A stretch of DNA of 64,000 nt from CAVWSM01 sp963799425 (GTDB taxonomy: Bacteria; Actinomycetota; Actinomycetes; Jiangellales; Jiangellaceae): contig CAWCXA010000016.1 of NCBI GenBank assembly GCA_963799425.1, positions 124,001-188,000 on the forward strand, written 5' to 3'. Position numbers and translations under genes: made by a program. Every line of letters starts with the position of its first letter. Position 1 is the first letter of the stretch. A model generated the notes under the pieces. It had not been told where the DNA came from. It did not search any database and saw only the letters and a list, made by a program, of their open reading frames with translations. Positions 17,537 to 26,035 of the stretch are shown here, in pieces.

Positions 17537-18466
17537 ATGAGCCCTAGTGGTGAGCAGTACGACATCGCCGCGGAGGGCTATGCCGCCACGATCACCGAGG
17601 TTGGCGCGACGCTGCGCGACCTCAACCACCTTGGCCGTCCACTCGTCGTCGGGTTCGGCCCCGACGAGATCCGACCCGCCTACCGCGGCGCAGTGTTGGC
17701 ACCATGGCCAAACCGCGTAGCCGACGGGCACTACTCGTTCGATGGCCGACTAAATCAGCTCCCGCTCACTGAGCCGGCTCGCGGCAACGCCATACACGGC
17801 CTCGCGGCGTGGGCGCGGTTCGCTGTCCTGTCAAGCGGGGGCGGCGCGACGATGGAATGGATCACCCTGGAGCACAACCTCGTCCCGCAGAGCGGCTATC
17901 CGTTCGAGCTCCACCTGCAGGTCACGTACGCGCTCGACTCCGCCGGCCTGACCACCACGCTGGCCGCCACGAACGTCGGCACCACAGCCGCGCCGTACGG
18001 GTGCGGTCCGCACCCTTATCTGGTCGCCGGGGACGGCCACGTCAACGACTGGAGTCTGACTCTGCCGGCGTCGAGGTACCTCGAGGTCACGGAGGACCGT
18101 CTGCTGCCGGTGGCTGTGAAGGATGTCGACCAGACGATGTACGACTTTCGCGACGGCCGCGCGATCGGCGATGCCTTTCTCGACCACGCCTTCACGTCGG
18201 TGGCTGCCGGGGCTGATGGTGTTGCGCGGGTGCGCGTGACCGCGCGCGACGGCGGCGCCGTTGAGTGCAGCTGGGACCCGAGCGTGCAGCCGTGGGTGCA
18301 GGTGCACACCGCCGACCGTCCAGAGCCCGAGCAGAGCCGCCTCGGCCTGGCTGTCGAGCCCATGACGTGCCCGCCGGACGCGTTCAACTCGGGCACCGAC
18401 CTCGTCGTTCTCCAGCCGGGTGACACGCACACTGCGGCCTGGACGATCGCCATGATCGAGCCGTGA
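17537..18466 (+). CDS. galM: Aldose 1-epimerase (galactose mutarotase)
   Basis: A 309-residue GalM-superfamily enzyme interconverting alpha and beta anomers of galactose or glucose. The substrate-binding N-R-V-A-D-G-x-Y region is near residue 57, with the conserved N-x-I-H-G-L-A motif near 80. The catalytic region G-C-G-P-H-P-Y-L lies near 155, giving the active-site His. It starts 4 nt after galK, so it belongs to the same operon and completes the galactose route with galT and galK. The symbol rests on family and context; specificity could be broader. Confidence 0.9.
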   Translation: MSPSGEQYDIAAEGYAATITEVGATLRDLNHLGRPLVVGFGPDEIRPAYRGAVLAPWPNRVADGHYSFDGRLNQLPLTEPARGNAIHGLAAWARFAVLSSGGGATMEWITLEHNLVPQSGYPFELHLQVTYALDSAGLTTTLAATNVGTTAAPYGCGPHPYLVAGDGHVNDWSLTLPASRYLEVTEDRLLPVAVKDVDQTMYDFRDGRAIGDAFLDHAFTSVAAGADGVARVRVTARDGGAVECSWDPSVQPWVQVHTADRPEPEQSRLGLAVEPMTCPPDAFNSGTDLVVLQPGDTHTAAWTIAMIEP

Positions 18467-18489
18467 ACCTGCGGTCATCCACCCACGAC

Positions 18490-18534
18490 CATGCGGTTGG
18501 CGCCCAATTCGGCGGTCAAACCGTGCTTAAGCAC
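18490..18534. repeat. Short repeat plus palindrome upstream of MBL gene
   Basis: The 16-mer CATGCGGTTGGCGCCC at 18490-18505 recurs in inverted orientation at 19429-19444 on the other side of the MBL gene. A perfect 12-bp palindrome GTGCTTAAGCAC follows at 18523-18534. It lies in the 90-bp gap after the galactose operon and may act in its termination. Confidence 0.55.
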
Positions 18535-18556
18535 ATGGTCGCGGGTCTGTAGCCCC

Positions 18557-19369
18557 ATGCTCGGCGATGCAGTGCAGACACGAACTGTCGGGGACACGAC
18601 GGTCACGGCGTTGCACGACGGCAGCGGGCCGTTCTTCCAGCCGCCGAGCAAAGCCTTTCCCCATGCGGCTGCGGATGCCTGGCGTCGCGCGGTCGAGCTC
18701 GATCCTGCAGCGGACGGGCCCGACGGTGCCTGGATCCTGCAGTTTCGCTGCTTCCTAGTGCGCAGCGCCGGGACGACGATCCTGGTCGACGCCGGCATCG
18801 GGCCCGCCGACTCGCCAGCGGCAAGCTGGGCGCCAGTGCCGGGACGGCTGCCCGATTCCCTCGGCGAAGCCGGCGTGGCAGCGGCCGACATCGACGTCGT
18901 CGTACTGTCGCACCTGCACACCGATCACGTCGGATGGGCAGTGACCGACCTCGCGCCGTACTTCCCCAACGCGCGGTACGTCCTGCAGCGAGCCGAGCTC
19001 GACGCGATCGACGAGATCAACCCCAGCCTCGCCGACCGCCTGATCGCACCACTGGTGTCTGCGGACCGGCTCGAGCTCGCCGACGGTGATCGGCAGCTGG
19101 CTGCGGACGTGCGGGCAATTCCGACACCCGGGCACACACCAGGGCATCAATCGGTGCTGGTCGCCTCACGGGACAGCTGGCTGCTCGTTGCAGCAGACCT
19201 GCTCGTGCATGCGGTTCAGCTCGTCGATCCCCTGACGGTGTACGCGCTGGAGATGGACGCCGAGTTGGCCGCTGCTACCCGCGTACGACTGCTGGCCGAG
19301 CTGACCGAGCGTCGCGGCACTCTCGCCGCCTCGCACCTCGGGGAGCCGTTTCATCGACTTGCCCCTTAG
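18557..19369 (+). CDS. MBL fold metallo-hydrolase
   Basis: A 270-residue metallo-beta-lactamase-fold hydrolase. The zinc motif H-L-H-T-D-H is present near residue 120, with a downstream His in P-G-H-T-P-G-H and a late His in S-H-L-G. It starts with M-L-G-D; an in-frame ATG at 18491 lies inside a repeat and is less likely. Related enzymes open lactones or cleave phosphoesters; the substrate is not clear. It is bracketed by copies of a short palindromic repeat and may not belong to the galactose operon. Confidence 0.88.
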   Translation: MLGDAVQTRTVGDTTVTALHDGSGPFFQPPSKAFPHAAADAWRRAVELDPAADGPDGAWILQFRCFLVRSAGTTILVDAGIGPADSPAASWAPVPGRLPDSLGEAGVAAADIDVVVLSHLHTDHVGWAVTDLAPYFPNARYVLQRAELDAIDEINPSLADRLIAPLVSADRLELADGDRQLAADVRAIPTPGHTPGHQSVLVASRDSWLLVAADLLVHAVQLVDPLTVYALEMDAELAAATRVRLLAELTERRGTLAASHLGEPFHRLAP

Positions 19370-19396
19370 CCGAGCATGCGGCTAGCGACCCGCCAC

Positions 19397-19444
19397 CATG
19401 CGGCTGACGCCCGTTTCGGCCTGAAAACGGGCGCCAACCGCATG
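19397..19444. terminator. Long hairpin between convergent MBL gene and mdh
   Basis: Arms CATGCGGCTGACGCCCGTTTC (19397-19417) and its near-complement ending at 19444 pair with two mismatches around a 5-nt loop. On the minus strand both mismatches become G-U pairs, so the hairpin is best formed in mdh mRNA. No strong U-tract is present. Probably a bidirectional terminator. Confidence 0.65.
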
Positions 19445-19472
19445 TTCGACGACTGTGGTTGGGGGCGTCGGG

Positions 19473-20459
19473 TCAGATCAGGCCGAGCTCCCTGACCGCC
19501 TCGCGCTCCTCGGCAAGCTCAGCCGCCGACGCATCGATGCGCTCTCGCGAGAAGGCGTCGATCTCCAGCCCCTGTACGACTTCCCAACGCCCGCCACGCG
19601 AGACGGCGGGGAACGACGAGATGAGGCCCTCGGGGACGCCGTAGGAGCCGTCGGACGGCAGCGCCACCGACGTCCAGTCGCCCTCCGCCGTGCCGTTGAC
19701 CCAGTCGTAGACGTGGTCGATCGCGGCGTTGGCCGCGGATGCGGCCGACGAGGCGCCGCGGGCTTCGATGATCGCCGCACCACGCTTGGCGACGGTCGGG
19801 ATGAACTCGTCGCGAAGCCACGCGTCGTTGCCAATCACCTCGGCTGCCGGCTTGCCCCCGATCTCGGCATGCTGCACCGAGGGGTACTGCGTTGCCGAGT
19901 GGTTGCCCCAGATCGCGACCTTCTTGATGTCGGTCACCGAGACACCGGCCTTCTTGGCCAGCTGGCTGAGCGCGCGGTTGTGGTCGAGGCGGGTCATCGC
20001 GGTGAACCGCTCGGCCGGCACATCGGGAGCGTGCGACTGCGCGATCAGCGCGTTGGTGTTGGCGGGGTTGCCAACGACGAGCACGCGGATGTCGTCGGCC
20101 GCGCCGGCATTGATCGCCTCGCCCTGCGGCTTGAAGATGCCCCCGTTGGCCGCAAGCAGGTCACCGCGCTCCATGCCCGCCGTCCGGGGACGCGCACCCA
20201 CGAGCAGCCCGACGTTGGCGCCCTCGAACGCCGCCCGGGCATCGTCGAAGATGTCGACGCCGGCGAGCAGCGGGAACGCGCAGTCGTCGAGCTCCATCGC
20301 CGTGCCCTCGGCCGCCTTGACAGCCTGGGGGATCTCCAGCAGCCGCAGCCGCACGGGCGTGTTGGCGCCGAGCAGCTGGCCCGAAGCGATGCGGAAGAGC
20401 AGCGCGTAGCCGATCTGGCCAGCGGCGCCCGTGACGGTCACGTTCACCGGGGTCGTCAT
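19473..20459 (-). CDS. mdh: Malate dehydrogenase
   Basis: A 328-residue NAD-dependent enzyme oxidising malate to oxaloacetate. The Rossmann motif T-G-A-A-G-Q-I-G-Y is at residues 8-16. The catalytic His sits in I-W-G-N-H-S-A-T near 188 and the substrate-binding Arg segment R-P-R near 92. It belongs to the cytosolic-type MDH group used by actinomycetes. Start at M-T-T-P-V with AGGGAG upstream. It lies 48 nt downstream of icd on the same strand, so both TCA enzymes may be co-transcribed. Confidence 0.96.
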   Translation of the reverse strand: MTTPVNVTVTGAAGQIGYALLFRIASGQLLGANTPVRLRLLEIPQAVKAAEGTAMELDDCAFPLLAGVDIFDDARAAFEGANVGLLVGARPRTAGMERGDLLAANGGIFKPQGEAINAGAADDIRVLVVGNPANTNALIAQSHAPDVPAERFTAMTRLDHNRALSQLAKKAGVSVTDIKKVAIWGNHSATQYPSVQHAEIGGKPAAEVIGNDAWLRDEFIPTVAKRGAAIIEARGASSAASAANAAIDHVYDWVNGTAEGDWTSVALPSDGSYGVPEGLISSFPAVSRGGRWEVVQGLEIDAFSRERIDASAAELAEEREAVRELGLI

Positions 20460-20507
20460 TGCAGCAGAACTCCCTTGTTCCAACGACACGTCAACGTGTC
20501 TGGGCTG

Positions 20508-21725
20508 TCAGGCCATCTTCTTCTGCAGGTTCTCGTCCAACGCGGCGAGGAAGTCCTGCGTCGTGAGCCAGCCCTGTTCGGGGCCGACGAGAATCGCCAG
20601 GTCCTTGGTCATCAAGCCCGCCTCGACGGTCTCCACGCAGATGTTCTCGAGCGCCTCGGCGAAACCGATGACCTCGGGCGTGCCGTCGAGCTTTCCACGG
20701 TGCTTGAGGCCGCCCGTCCACGCGAAGATCGACGCGATCGGGTTGGTCGAGGTCGGCTTGCCCTGCTGGTGCATGCGATAGTGCCGTGTCACCGTGCCGT
20801 GCGCCGCCTCGGCCTCGACAGTCTTGCCGTCGGGTGTCATCAGCACGGAGGTCATGAGGCCGAGCGACCCGAAGCCCTGCGCCACCGTGTCGGACTGCAC
20901 GTCGCCGTCGTAGTTCTTGCACGCCCAGACATAGCCGCCCTCCCACTTCAGCGCGGATGCGACCATGTCGTCGATGAGCCGGTGCTCATAGGTGAGACCC
21001 GCGGCCTCGAACTTGTCCTTGTACTCGGTCTCGTAGATCTCCTGGAACACGTCCTTGAACATGCCGTCATAGGCCTTGAGGATCGTGTTCTTCGTCGACA
21101 TGTAGACCGGGTAACCACGCTGAAGTCCATAGGACAATGACGCGTGGGCAAAGTCCTCGATCGACTTCTTGTAGTTGTACATGCCGAGCGCGACACCGCC
21201 GCCCTCGGGAAACTGCGCGATCTCCATCTCGACCGGGTCGCTGCCGTCAGCCGGCGTGTAGGTGATTGTCACCGTGCCCGGGCCAGGGACCTTGAAGTCG
21301 GTCGCCTTGTACTGATCTCCGTGCGCGTGACGGCCGATCACGATCGGCTTGGTCCAGCTCGGGACAAGCCGGGGGATGTTGCTGATGACGATCGGCTCGC
21401 GGAAGATCACGCCGCCGAGAATGTTGCGGATCGTGCCATTGGGCGAGCGCCACATCTTCTTGAGCCCGAACTCCTCCACGCGCGCCTCATCGGGGGTGAT
21501 GGTCGCGCACTTCACGCCGACGCCGTACTCCTTGATGGCGTAGGCGGCGTCGACCGTGACCTGGTCGTCGGTCGCGTCGCGGTGCTCGACGCCGAGGTCG
21601 AAGTACTTCAGGTCGACATCGAGGTACGGCAGGACCAGCTGCTCCTTGATGAAGGCCCAGATGATCCGGGTCATCTCGTCGCCGTCGAGCTCGACGACGG
21701 GCCCGGCTACCTTGATCTTCGCCAT
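20508..21725 (-). CDS. icd: Isocitrate dehydrogenase (NADP-dependent)
   Basis: A 405-residue homodimeric, eukaryotic-type NADP-IDH converting isocitrate to 2-oxoglutarate. Typical segments are E-L-D-G-D-E-M-T-R near residues 13-21, the isocitrate-binding S-P-N-G-T-I-R-N near 94, R-H-A-H-G-D-Q-Y near 132, and the E-A-A-H-G-T-V-T-R loop near 308 that contacts NADP. Length and motifs are standard. mdh follows 48 nt downstream. Confidence 0.96.
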   Translation of the reverse strand: MAKIKVAGPVVELDGDEMTRIIWAFIKEQLVLPYLDVDLKYFDLGVEHRDATDDQVTVDAAYAIKEYGVGVKCATITPDEARVEEFGLKKMWRSPNGTIRNILGGVIFREPIVISNIPRLVPSWTKPIVIGRHAHGDQYKATDFKVPGPGTVTITYTPADGSDPVEMEIAQFPEGGGVALGMYNYKKSIEDFAHASLSYGLQRGYPVYMSTKNTILKAYDGMFKDVFQEIYETEYKDKFEAAGLTYEHRLIDDMVASALKWEGGYVWACKNYDGDVQSDTVAQGFGSLGLMTSVLMTPDGKTVEAEAAHGTVTRHYRMHQQGKPTSTNPIASIFAWTGGLKHRGKLDGTPEVIGFAEALENICVETVEAGLMTKDLAILVGPEQGWLTTQDFLAALDENLQKKMA

Positions 21726-21827
21726 CTCAGACGTACTCCTCTGTGGTCCGTGGCACTGTGATCGCGCTCGGCGCGAACCGATCTCTCGATGTCAAGACAA
21801 GTGTCGTACGAGCATAACGCCCGCGTC

Positions 21828-22331
21828 TCAGGGGCTCGGCGGCGGGACAACCACGGACAGCGTGATCGTGGCGACCGCGAAGAACCCGAGGGTGAGCAGG
21901 TCGACGGTGCGGCCCCGGACCTTGAGCAGCCCAGCCTGGTCGTCGGAGAGCAGGGCCCTGAGGGCCACACCGAGCAGCAGGGCCGCGCCGAACACGAACG
22001 TGCCGCGCTTGAAGTGGTCGCTCGCGACGATCCCGAGCCCGGTGATCGCGGTGGCCAGCACGACGAGCAGGGGCCACTCGTCCCACCAGCGCCGCCGGCG
22101 GGACCGCCGTGCTTGGCGACCTGTCAGGTTGTCAGGATGGCTGACCTGCGGTGACACCGCCCCGGAGCCTGACAACTCGACCTCTCGCGGCTCGACCTCT
22201 CGCGGCTCGACCTCTCGCGGCTCGACCTCGGGCGCCGCAACGTCCCCCGGCTGCGCTGGCGTTGCCGCGGCTGACCGGTCGACCTTCTGTTGCGACGCCG
22301 CCGGCACCTGCTGACGTACTGGATCTGTCAT
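21828..22331 (-). CDS. DUF3017 family membrane protein
   Basis: A 167-residue protein of the actinobacterial DUF3017 family. The N-terminal ~75 residues are hydrophilic and include three near-perfect tandem E-V-E-P-R units coded by a 15-bp direct repeat. An Arg-rich stretch (R-R-S-R-R-R-R) and three hydrophobic segments follow (about residues 88-160). It starts at an ATGA overlap with the folD stop, so it is coupled to folD. This folD-DUF3017 pairing is conserved in actinomycetes but the function is unknown. Confidence 0.85.
   Translation of the reverse strand: MTDPVRQQVPAASQQKVDRSAAATPAQPGDVAAPEVEPREVEPREVEPREVELSGSGAVSPQVSHPDNLTGRQARRSRRRRWWDEWPLLVVLATAITGLGIVASDHFKRGTFVFGAALLLGVALRALLSDDQAGLLKVRGRTVDLLTLGFFAVATITLSVVVPPPSP
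22176..22229. repeat. 15-bp tandem repeat inside the DUF3017 gene
   Basis: The unit CTCGACCTCTCGCGG occurs three times exactly (22176-22220) and then breaks off after 9 bases. It codes for repeated E-V-E-P-R on the minus strand. Copy number could vary by slippage without shifting the frame. Confidence 0.9.
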
Positions 22332-23194
22332 ACGTGCTCGAGTGACTCGACGGCCTGCTCGGCTGCCTCGACGACGTTGGTGAGGAGCATGGCCCGGGTC
22401 ATCGGCCCGACACCGCCCGGCATGGGCGCAATCCAAGCGGCGACGTCATAGACGCTGCGGTCCACGTCACCCACGAGCCCCTCGGCTGTGCGCGTGATGC
22501 CCACGTCGAGCACGGCGGCGCCTGGCTTGACCATGCTGGCGGTGATCAGCCGGGGGACTCCGGCGGCGGCCACGACGATGTCGGATCGGCGCACATGCGA
22601 CGCGAGGTCGCGAGTGCCCGTGTGGCACAGCGTGACAGTCGCGTTCTCCTGGCGGCGAGTGAGCAGCAGGCCAAGCGGACGGCCCACCGTGATGCCGCGG
22701 CCGATGATGCAGACATCGGCGCCGGCGATCGGGATGTCATAGCGCCGTAGCAGGTCGACGATGCCGCGAGGCGTGCCCGGCAACGGCGCCAGTTGACCGA
22801 GGACCAGCTTGCCGAGATTGGTCGGGTGCAGGCCGTCGGCGTCCTTGTGCGGGTCGACCAGCTCGAGCACCCTGTTGGCATCGAGGCCGCGTGGCAGCGG
22901 CAGCTGCACGATGAAGCCGGTGCACGCCGGATCGGCGTTGAGATCCTGCACCACCTGCTCGAGCTGCTCCTGCGTCGCATCGGCGGGCAGGTCGACGCGG
23001 ATGCTCGCGATGCCAACCTCGGCACTGTCGCGGTGCTTGCCGGCAACATATGCGCGGCTGCCCGGATCGTCACCGACGAGAACCGAGCCGAGACCCGGCC
23101 GCACGCCGCGCGCGACCAGTCGCTCGACCCGCTCACGCAGGTCGGCTTTGATCGCGGCGGCCGCCGCCTTGCCGTCAAGGATCTGGGCACTCAC
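22328..23194 (-). CDS. folD: Bifunctional methylene-THF dehydrogenase/cyclohydrolase
   Basis: A 288-residue enzyme making 10-formyl-THF from methylene-THF, supplying one-carbon units for PurN and PurH encoded just upstream. Visible are the catalytic Y-V-A-G-K segment near residue 51, V-Q-L-P-L-P near 94, and the NADP-binding I-I-G-R-G-I-T-V-G-R-P near 162. The C-terminal P-M-P-G-G-V-G-P-M-T motif is also present. The GTG at 23194 (V-S-A-Q-I-L-D-G) matches family N-termini; a GTG at 23212 is possible. Its stop overlaps the DUF3017 start. Confidence 0.95.
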   Translation of the reverse strand: MSAQILDGKAAAAAIKADLRERVERLVARGVRPGLGSVLVGDDPGSRAYVAGKHRDSAEVGIASIRVDLPADATQEQLEQVVQDLNADPACTGFIVQLPLPRGLDANRVLELVDPHKDADGLHPTNLGKLVLGQLAPLPGTPRGIVDLLRRYDIPIAGADVCIIGRGITVGRPLGLLLTRRQENATVTLCHTGTRDLASHVRRSDIVVAAAGVPRLITASMVKPGAAVLDVGITRTAEGLVGDVDRSVYDVAAWIAPMPGGVGPMTRAMLLTNVVEAAEQAVESLEHV

Positions 23195-23233
23195 AGGCCA
23201 CGAGTCTTGCACGACATCGTGGCCGCTCGTTCC

Positions 23234-23656
23234 TCAGTCCACGGTGAACAGCGAGTCGGTGATGTTCAGCCCGAGGTCGTCACCGAACTTCGCGTAGAAA
23301 ACGAAGATGATCAGGGAAGCGCCGAGCAGGCTGATGTCCTTGTTGAACTGAACCTGTTCCATGAGCTTGGCCTGCGGGTCTTCCTCACGCCAGAAGCTGT
23401 GCATGATCAGCGCCGTCGGGAGCAGGAAAGCGACGAGGAAGAGTGCCCCGAGGTCGGCCCACACGCCGAAGGCGATCATCAACGCGCCGACGATGATCAG
23501 CACGCCCGACGCGGGAACCGCGAGCCGCGCCATCGGCACGCCCTTGCTCTGTGCATAGGCCGCGGCCCCCGGCCCGCCGAGGAGGTGGAAGAACACCCCG
23601 GAGCTGACGAAGACCAGAGCGAACAAGATCCGCCCGATGAGCAGTACGAACTCCAT
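23234..23656 (-). CDS. DoxX family membrane protein
   Basis: A 140-residue protein with four predicted membrane helices (about 4-22, 45-64, 68-88, 105-125) and the DoxX opening L-L-I-G-R-I-L-F-A-L-V-F-V-S-S-G. DoxX proteins are small quinol-oxidase-associated or redox-linked membrane proteins; in actinomycetes the role is unsettled. It sits alone between purH (105 nt away) and folD (39 nt). Confidence 0.9.
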   Translation of the reverse strand: MEFVLLIGRILFALVFVSSGVFFHLLGGPGAAAYAQSKGVPMARLAVPASGVLIIVGALMIAFGVWADLGALFLVAFLLPTALIMHSFWREEDPQAKLMEQVQFNKDISLLGASLIIFVFYAKFGDDLGLNITDSLFTVD

Positions 23657-23761
23657 CGCGCACCCGTCCTATGACGAAGCAAATGTTGCTCGGACAACTT
23701 CCGGGACGATCTTGGCACGGTTGGGCGGGCTGCGGAACCCTCCGTGACCACCCGGATGCTG

Positions 23762-25324
23762 TCAGTGGAAGAAGTGGCGTGCCCCAGTCATATACATCGT
23801 CACGCCGGCCGCCTGCGCAGCAGCAATGACCTCGTCGTCGCGTACGGAGCCACCCGGCTGCACGACAGCGCGGACGCCGCCGTCGATGAGCACCTGCAAG
23901 CCGTCGGGAAACGGGAAGAACGCGTCAGACGCGGCCACCGAACCGGCCGCCCGCTCCCCAGCCCGCGCCACCGCCAGCCGCGCGGAGTCGACGCGGTTGA
24001 CCTGACCCATGCCGATCCCGACAGAGGCGCCGCCCGAAGCAAGCAGGATCGCGTTGGACTTGACCGCCCGGCAGGCCCGCCACGCGAACGTTAGGTCGAA
24101 GAATGTCGCCTCGCCGACCGGATCGCCCGACACGAGCCGCCACTTCACCGGGTCGTCACCCTCGGCCTGGAAGACATCGGGATGCTGCATGAGTAGCCCG
24201 CCGGAGATGGGCCGGGTCTCGGCGTCGCGGTGCCGTGGAGCCGCCGTGAGCAGTCGGACGTTCTTCTTCTGCCGCAGGATCTCGAGCGCATCCGGATCGA
24301 AGGCCGGCGCGACCACGACCTCGGTGAATACGTCGGCGACCTGCTCGGCCATCGCGCGGGTGACCGGCCGGTTGCTGGCGATGACGCCGCCGAAGGCCGA
24401 CACCGGGTCGCAGGCGTGCGCCTTGCGGTGTGCCTCGGCGACGTTGTCGTCGAGGCTCACCGCAATCCCGCATGGGTTGGTGTGCTTGATGATCGCGACC
24501 GCTGGGATGTCGAAGTCGTACGCGGCGCGGTGCGCCGCATCCGCGTCGACGTAGTTGTTGTAGGACATCTCTTTGCCGTGCAGCTGCTCGGCCTGGGCGA
24601 GACCGTCTGCGCCAAAGCCATGGCGGTAGAGAGCAGCCGGCTGGTGCGGGTTCTCCCCGTACCGCAGAACTGCTGCCCGATCCCACGTCCCGCCGATCCA
24701 GGCCGGGAACCCGGTGCCCGCGTCGGTCGGAGCGACCACGTTGCCCATCCACGACGCGACGTGCACGTCATAGGTGGCGGTGTGTACGAACGCCGCTGCC
24801 GCCAACTCCTGCCGCTGCGCGAGGCTGAAGCCGCCGGCATGCGCCGCCTCGACCGTCTCCGGGTAGCGATCCGGCGAGACCACGACAGCGACCGAGGCAT
24901 GGTTCTTGGCGGCCGCTCGGACCATGGCCGGCCCACCGATGTCGATCTGCTCGATGGACTCGTCCTTGCTCGCGCCTGACATCACGGTGGCCGTAAACGG
25001 GTAGAGATTCACCACCACGAGGTCGAACGGCTCGATACCTAGCTCGGCGAGCTGGTCCCGGTGAGACTCCAACCGCAGGTCCGCCAGAATGCCCGCGTGC
25101 ACGCGCGGGTGCAGGGTCTTCACCCGACCGTCGAGGCACTCCGGAAACCCCGTGAGCTCCTCGACCTGAGTGACCGGGACGCCGGCGGCCGAGATGCGCC
25201 CTGCAGTGGAGCCGGTCGACACGATGGACACGCCCGCGTCGTGCAAACCCCGAGCCAGCTCGTCGAGGCCCGCTTTGTCGTACACGCTCACCAGCGCGCG
25301 CCTGATCGGACGCTTGTCGTTCAT
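23762..25324 (-). CDS. purH: Bifunctional AICAR transformylase / IMP cyclohydrolase
   Basis: A 520-residue enzyme catalysing the last two steps of IMP synthesis. The N-terminal cyclohydrolase (MGS-like) domain spans about 1-150 with S-T-G-S-T-A and D-G-R-V-K-T-L-H-P. The C-terminal transformylase carries the catalytic K-H-T-N-P-C-G near residue 270 and ends in the family's R-H-F-F-H. It starts at an ATGA overlap with the purN stop, indicating translational coupling. A longer upstream frame to 25384 is not needed. Confidence 0.97.
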   Translation of the reverse strand: MNDKRPIRRALVSVYDKAGLDELARGLHDAGVSIVSTGSTAGRISAAGVPVTQVEELTGFPECLDGRVKTLHPRVHAGILADLRLESHRDQLAELGIEPFDLVVVNLYPFTATVMSGASKDESIEQIDIGGPAMVRAAAKNHASVAVVVSPDRYPETVEAAHAGGFSLAQRQELAAAAFVHTATYDVHVASWMGNVVAPTDAGTGFPAWIGGTWDRAAVLRYGENPHQPAALYRHGFGADGLAQAEQLHGKEMSYNNYVDADAAHRAAYDFDIPAVAIIKHTNPCGIAVSLDDNVAEAHRKAHACDPVSAFGGVIASNRPVTRAMAEQVADVFTEVVVAPAFDPDALEILRQKKNVRLLTAAPRHRDAETRPISGGLLMQHPDVFQAEGDDPVKWRLVSGDPVGEATFFDLTFAWRACRAVKSNAILLASGGASVGIGMGQVNRVDSARLAVARAGERAAGSVAASDAFFPFPDGLQVLIDGGVRAVVQPGGSVRDDEVIAAAQAAGVTMYMTGARHFFH

Positions 25325-25932
25325 GGCACGGTGACCCTTCTGCTTTCGATGGTCAGCCCTTCGCGGGCGATGCGGCCGACCCACTCGACCAATAGCCGCC
25401 GTTCGACGACCTTGATGCGCTCGTGCAAGGTCGCCTCGTCGTCGTCATCCTCCACAGCCACCGCCGCCTGGGCAATGATCGGGCCAGTGTCGACGCCCGC
25501 GTCCACGACGTGGAGCGTGCAGCCGGCCACCTTGACGCCGTAGTCCAACGCGTCCCGCACTCCGTGGGTGCCAGGGAATGACGGCAGCAGGGCGGGGTGC
25601 GTGTTGAGCACGCGTCCCGCGTGCGCCTCGAGCACGGCCGGGCCGAGCAGCCGCATGAAGCCGGCCGAGATGACGAAGTCAGGCTCGTACGACCCGATCG
25701 CCTCCGCGAGCGCCTTGTCCCACGCCGCACGGTCGGGGTGGTCCTGCGGCGTGACGACGAACGTCGGCACGCCCGCGGCGTCAGCGATCTCGAGCGCCCG
25801 GATGTTGCGGCGATCGGCGCCCACGGCCACGACCTGAGCGCCGTAGTCGGCGGCTGTGCACGCATCGAGGAGTGCGGCGAGGTTGCTGCCCGTGCCGGAG
25901 ACCAGCACCGCCAGGCGGGTCGGCTGGGTCAT
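25321..25932 (-). CDS. purN: Phosphoribosylglycinamide formyltransferase
   Basis: A 203-residue GAR transformylase using 10-formyl-THF in step three of purine synthesis. The phosphate loop S-G-T-G-S-N is at residues 12-17. The catalytic trio is visible as N-T-H-P-A-L-L-P near 106 and the Asp in D-A-G-V-D-T-G-P near 143. AAGGAG lies 6 nt before the ATG at 25932, which decides the start over an upstream in-frame GTG. First gene of the purN-purH operon. Confidence 0.97.
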   Translation of the reverse strand: MTQPTRLAVLVSGTGSNLAALLDACTAADYGAQVVAVGADRRNIRALEIADAAGVPTFVVTPQDHPDRAAWDKALAEAIGSYEPDFVISAGFMRLLGPAVLEAHAGRVLNTHPALLPSFPGTHGVRDALDYGVKVAGCTLHVVDAGVDTGPIIAQAAVAVEDDDDEATLHERIKVVERRLLVEWVGRIAREGLTIESRRVTVP

Positions 25933-26035
25933 GGCGGGCTCCTTCACCGACGATCGCGGGACCCGGGCGAGTCCGCGCCAAGAGTCACGGGGGAGGATAT
26001 CTGTCGGCCTGCCACCGATCGCCGAGGGAGCCCGC

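Noticed and set aside
19455..21140. Long plus-strand open frame of about 560 codons
   Set aside because: It is antisense to mdh and icd, which have full motif sets; composition is typical of a shadow frame.
22176..22229. CRISPR-like direct repeats
   Set aside because: The 15-bp units are contiguous without spacers and lie inside a coding frame.
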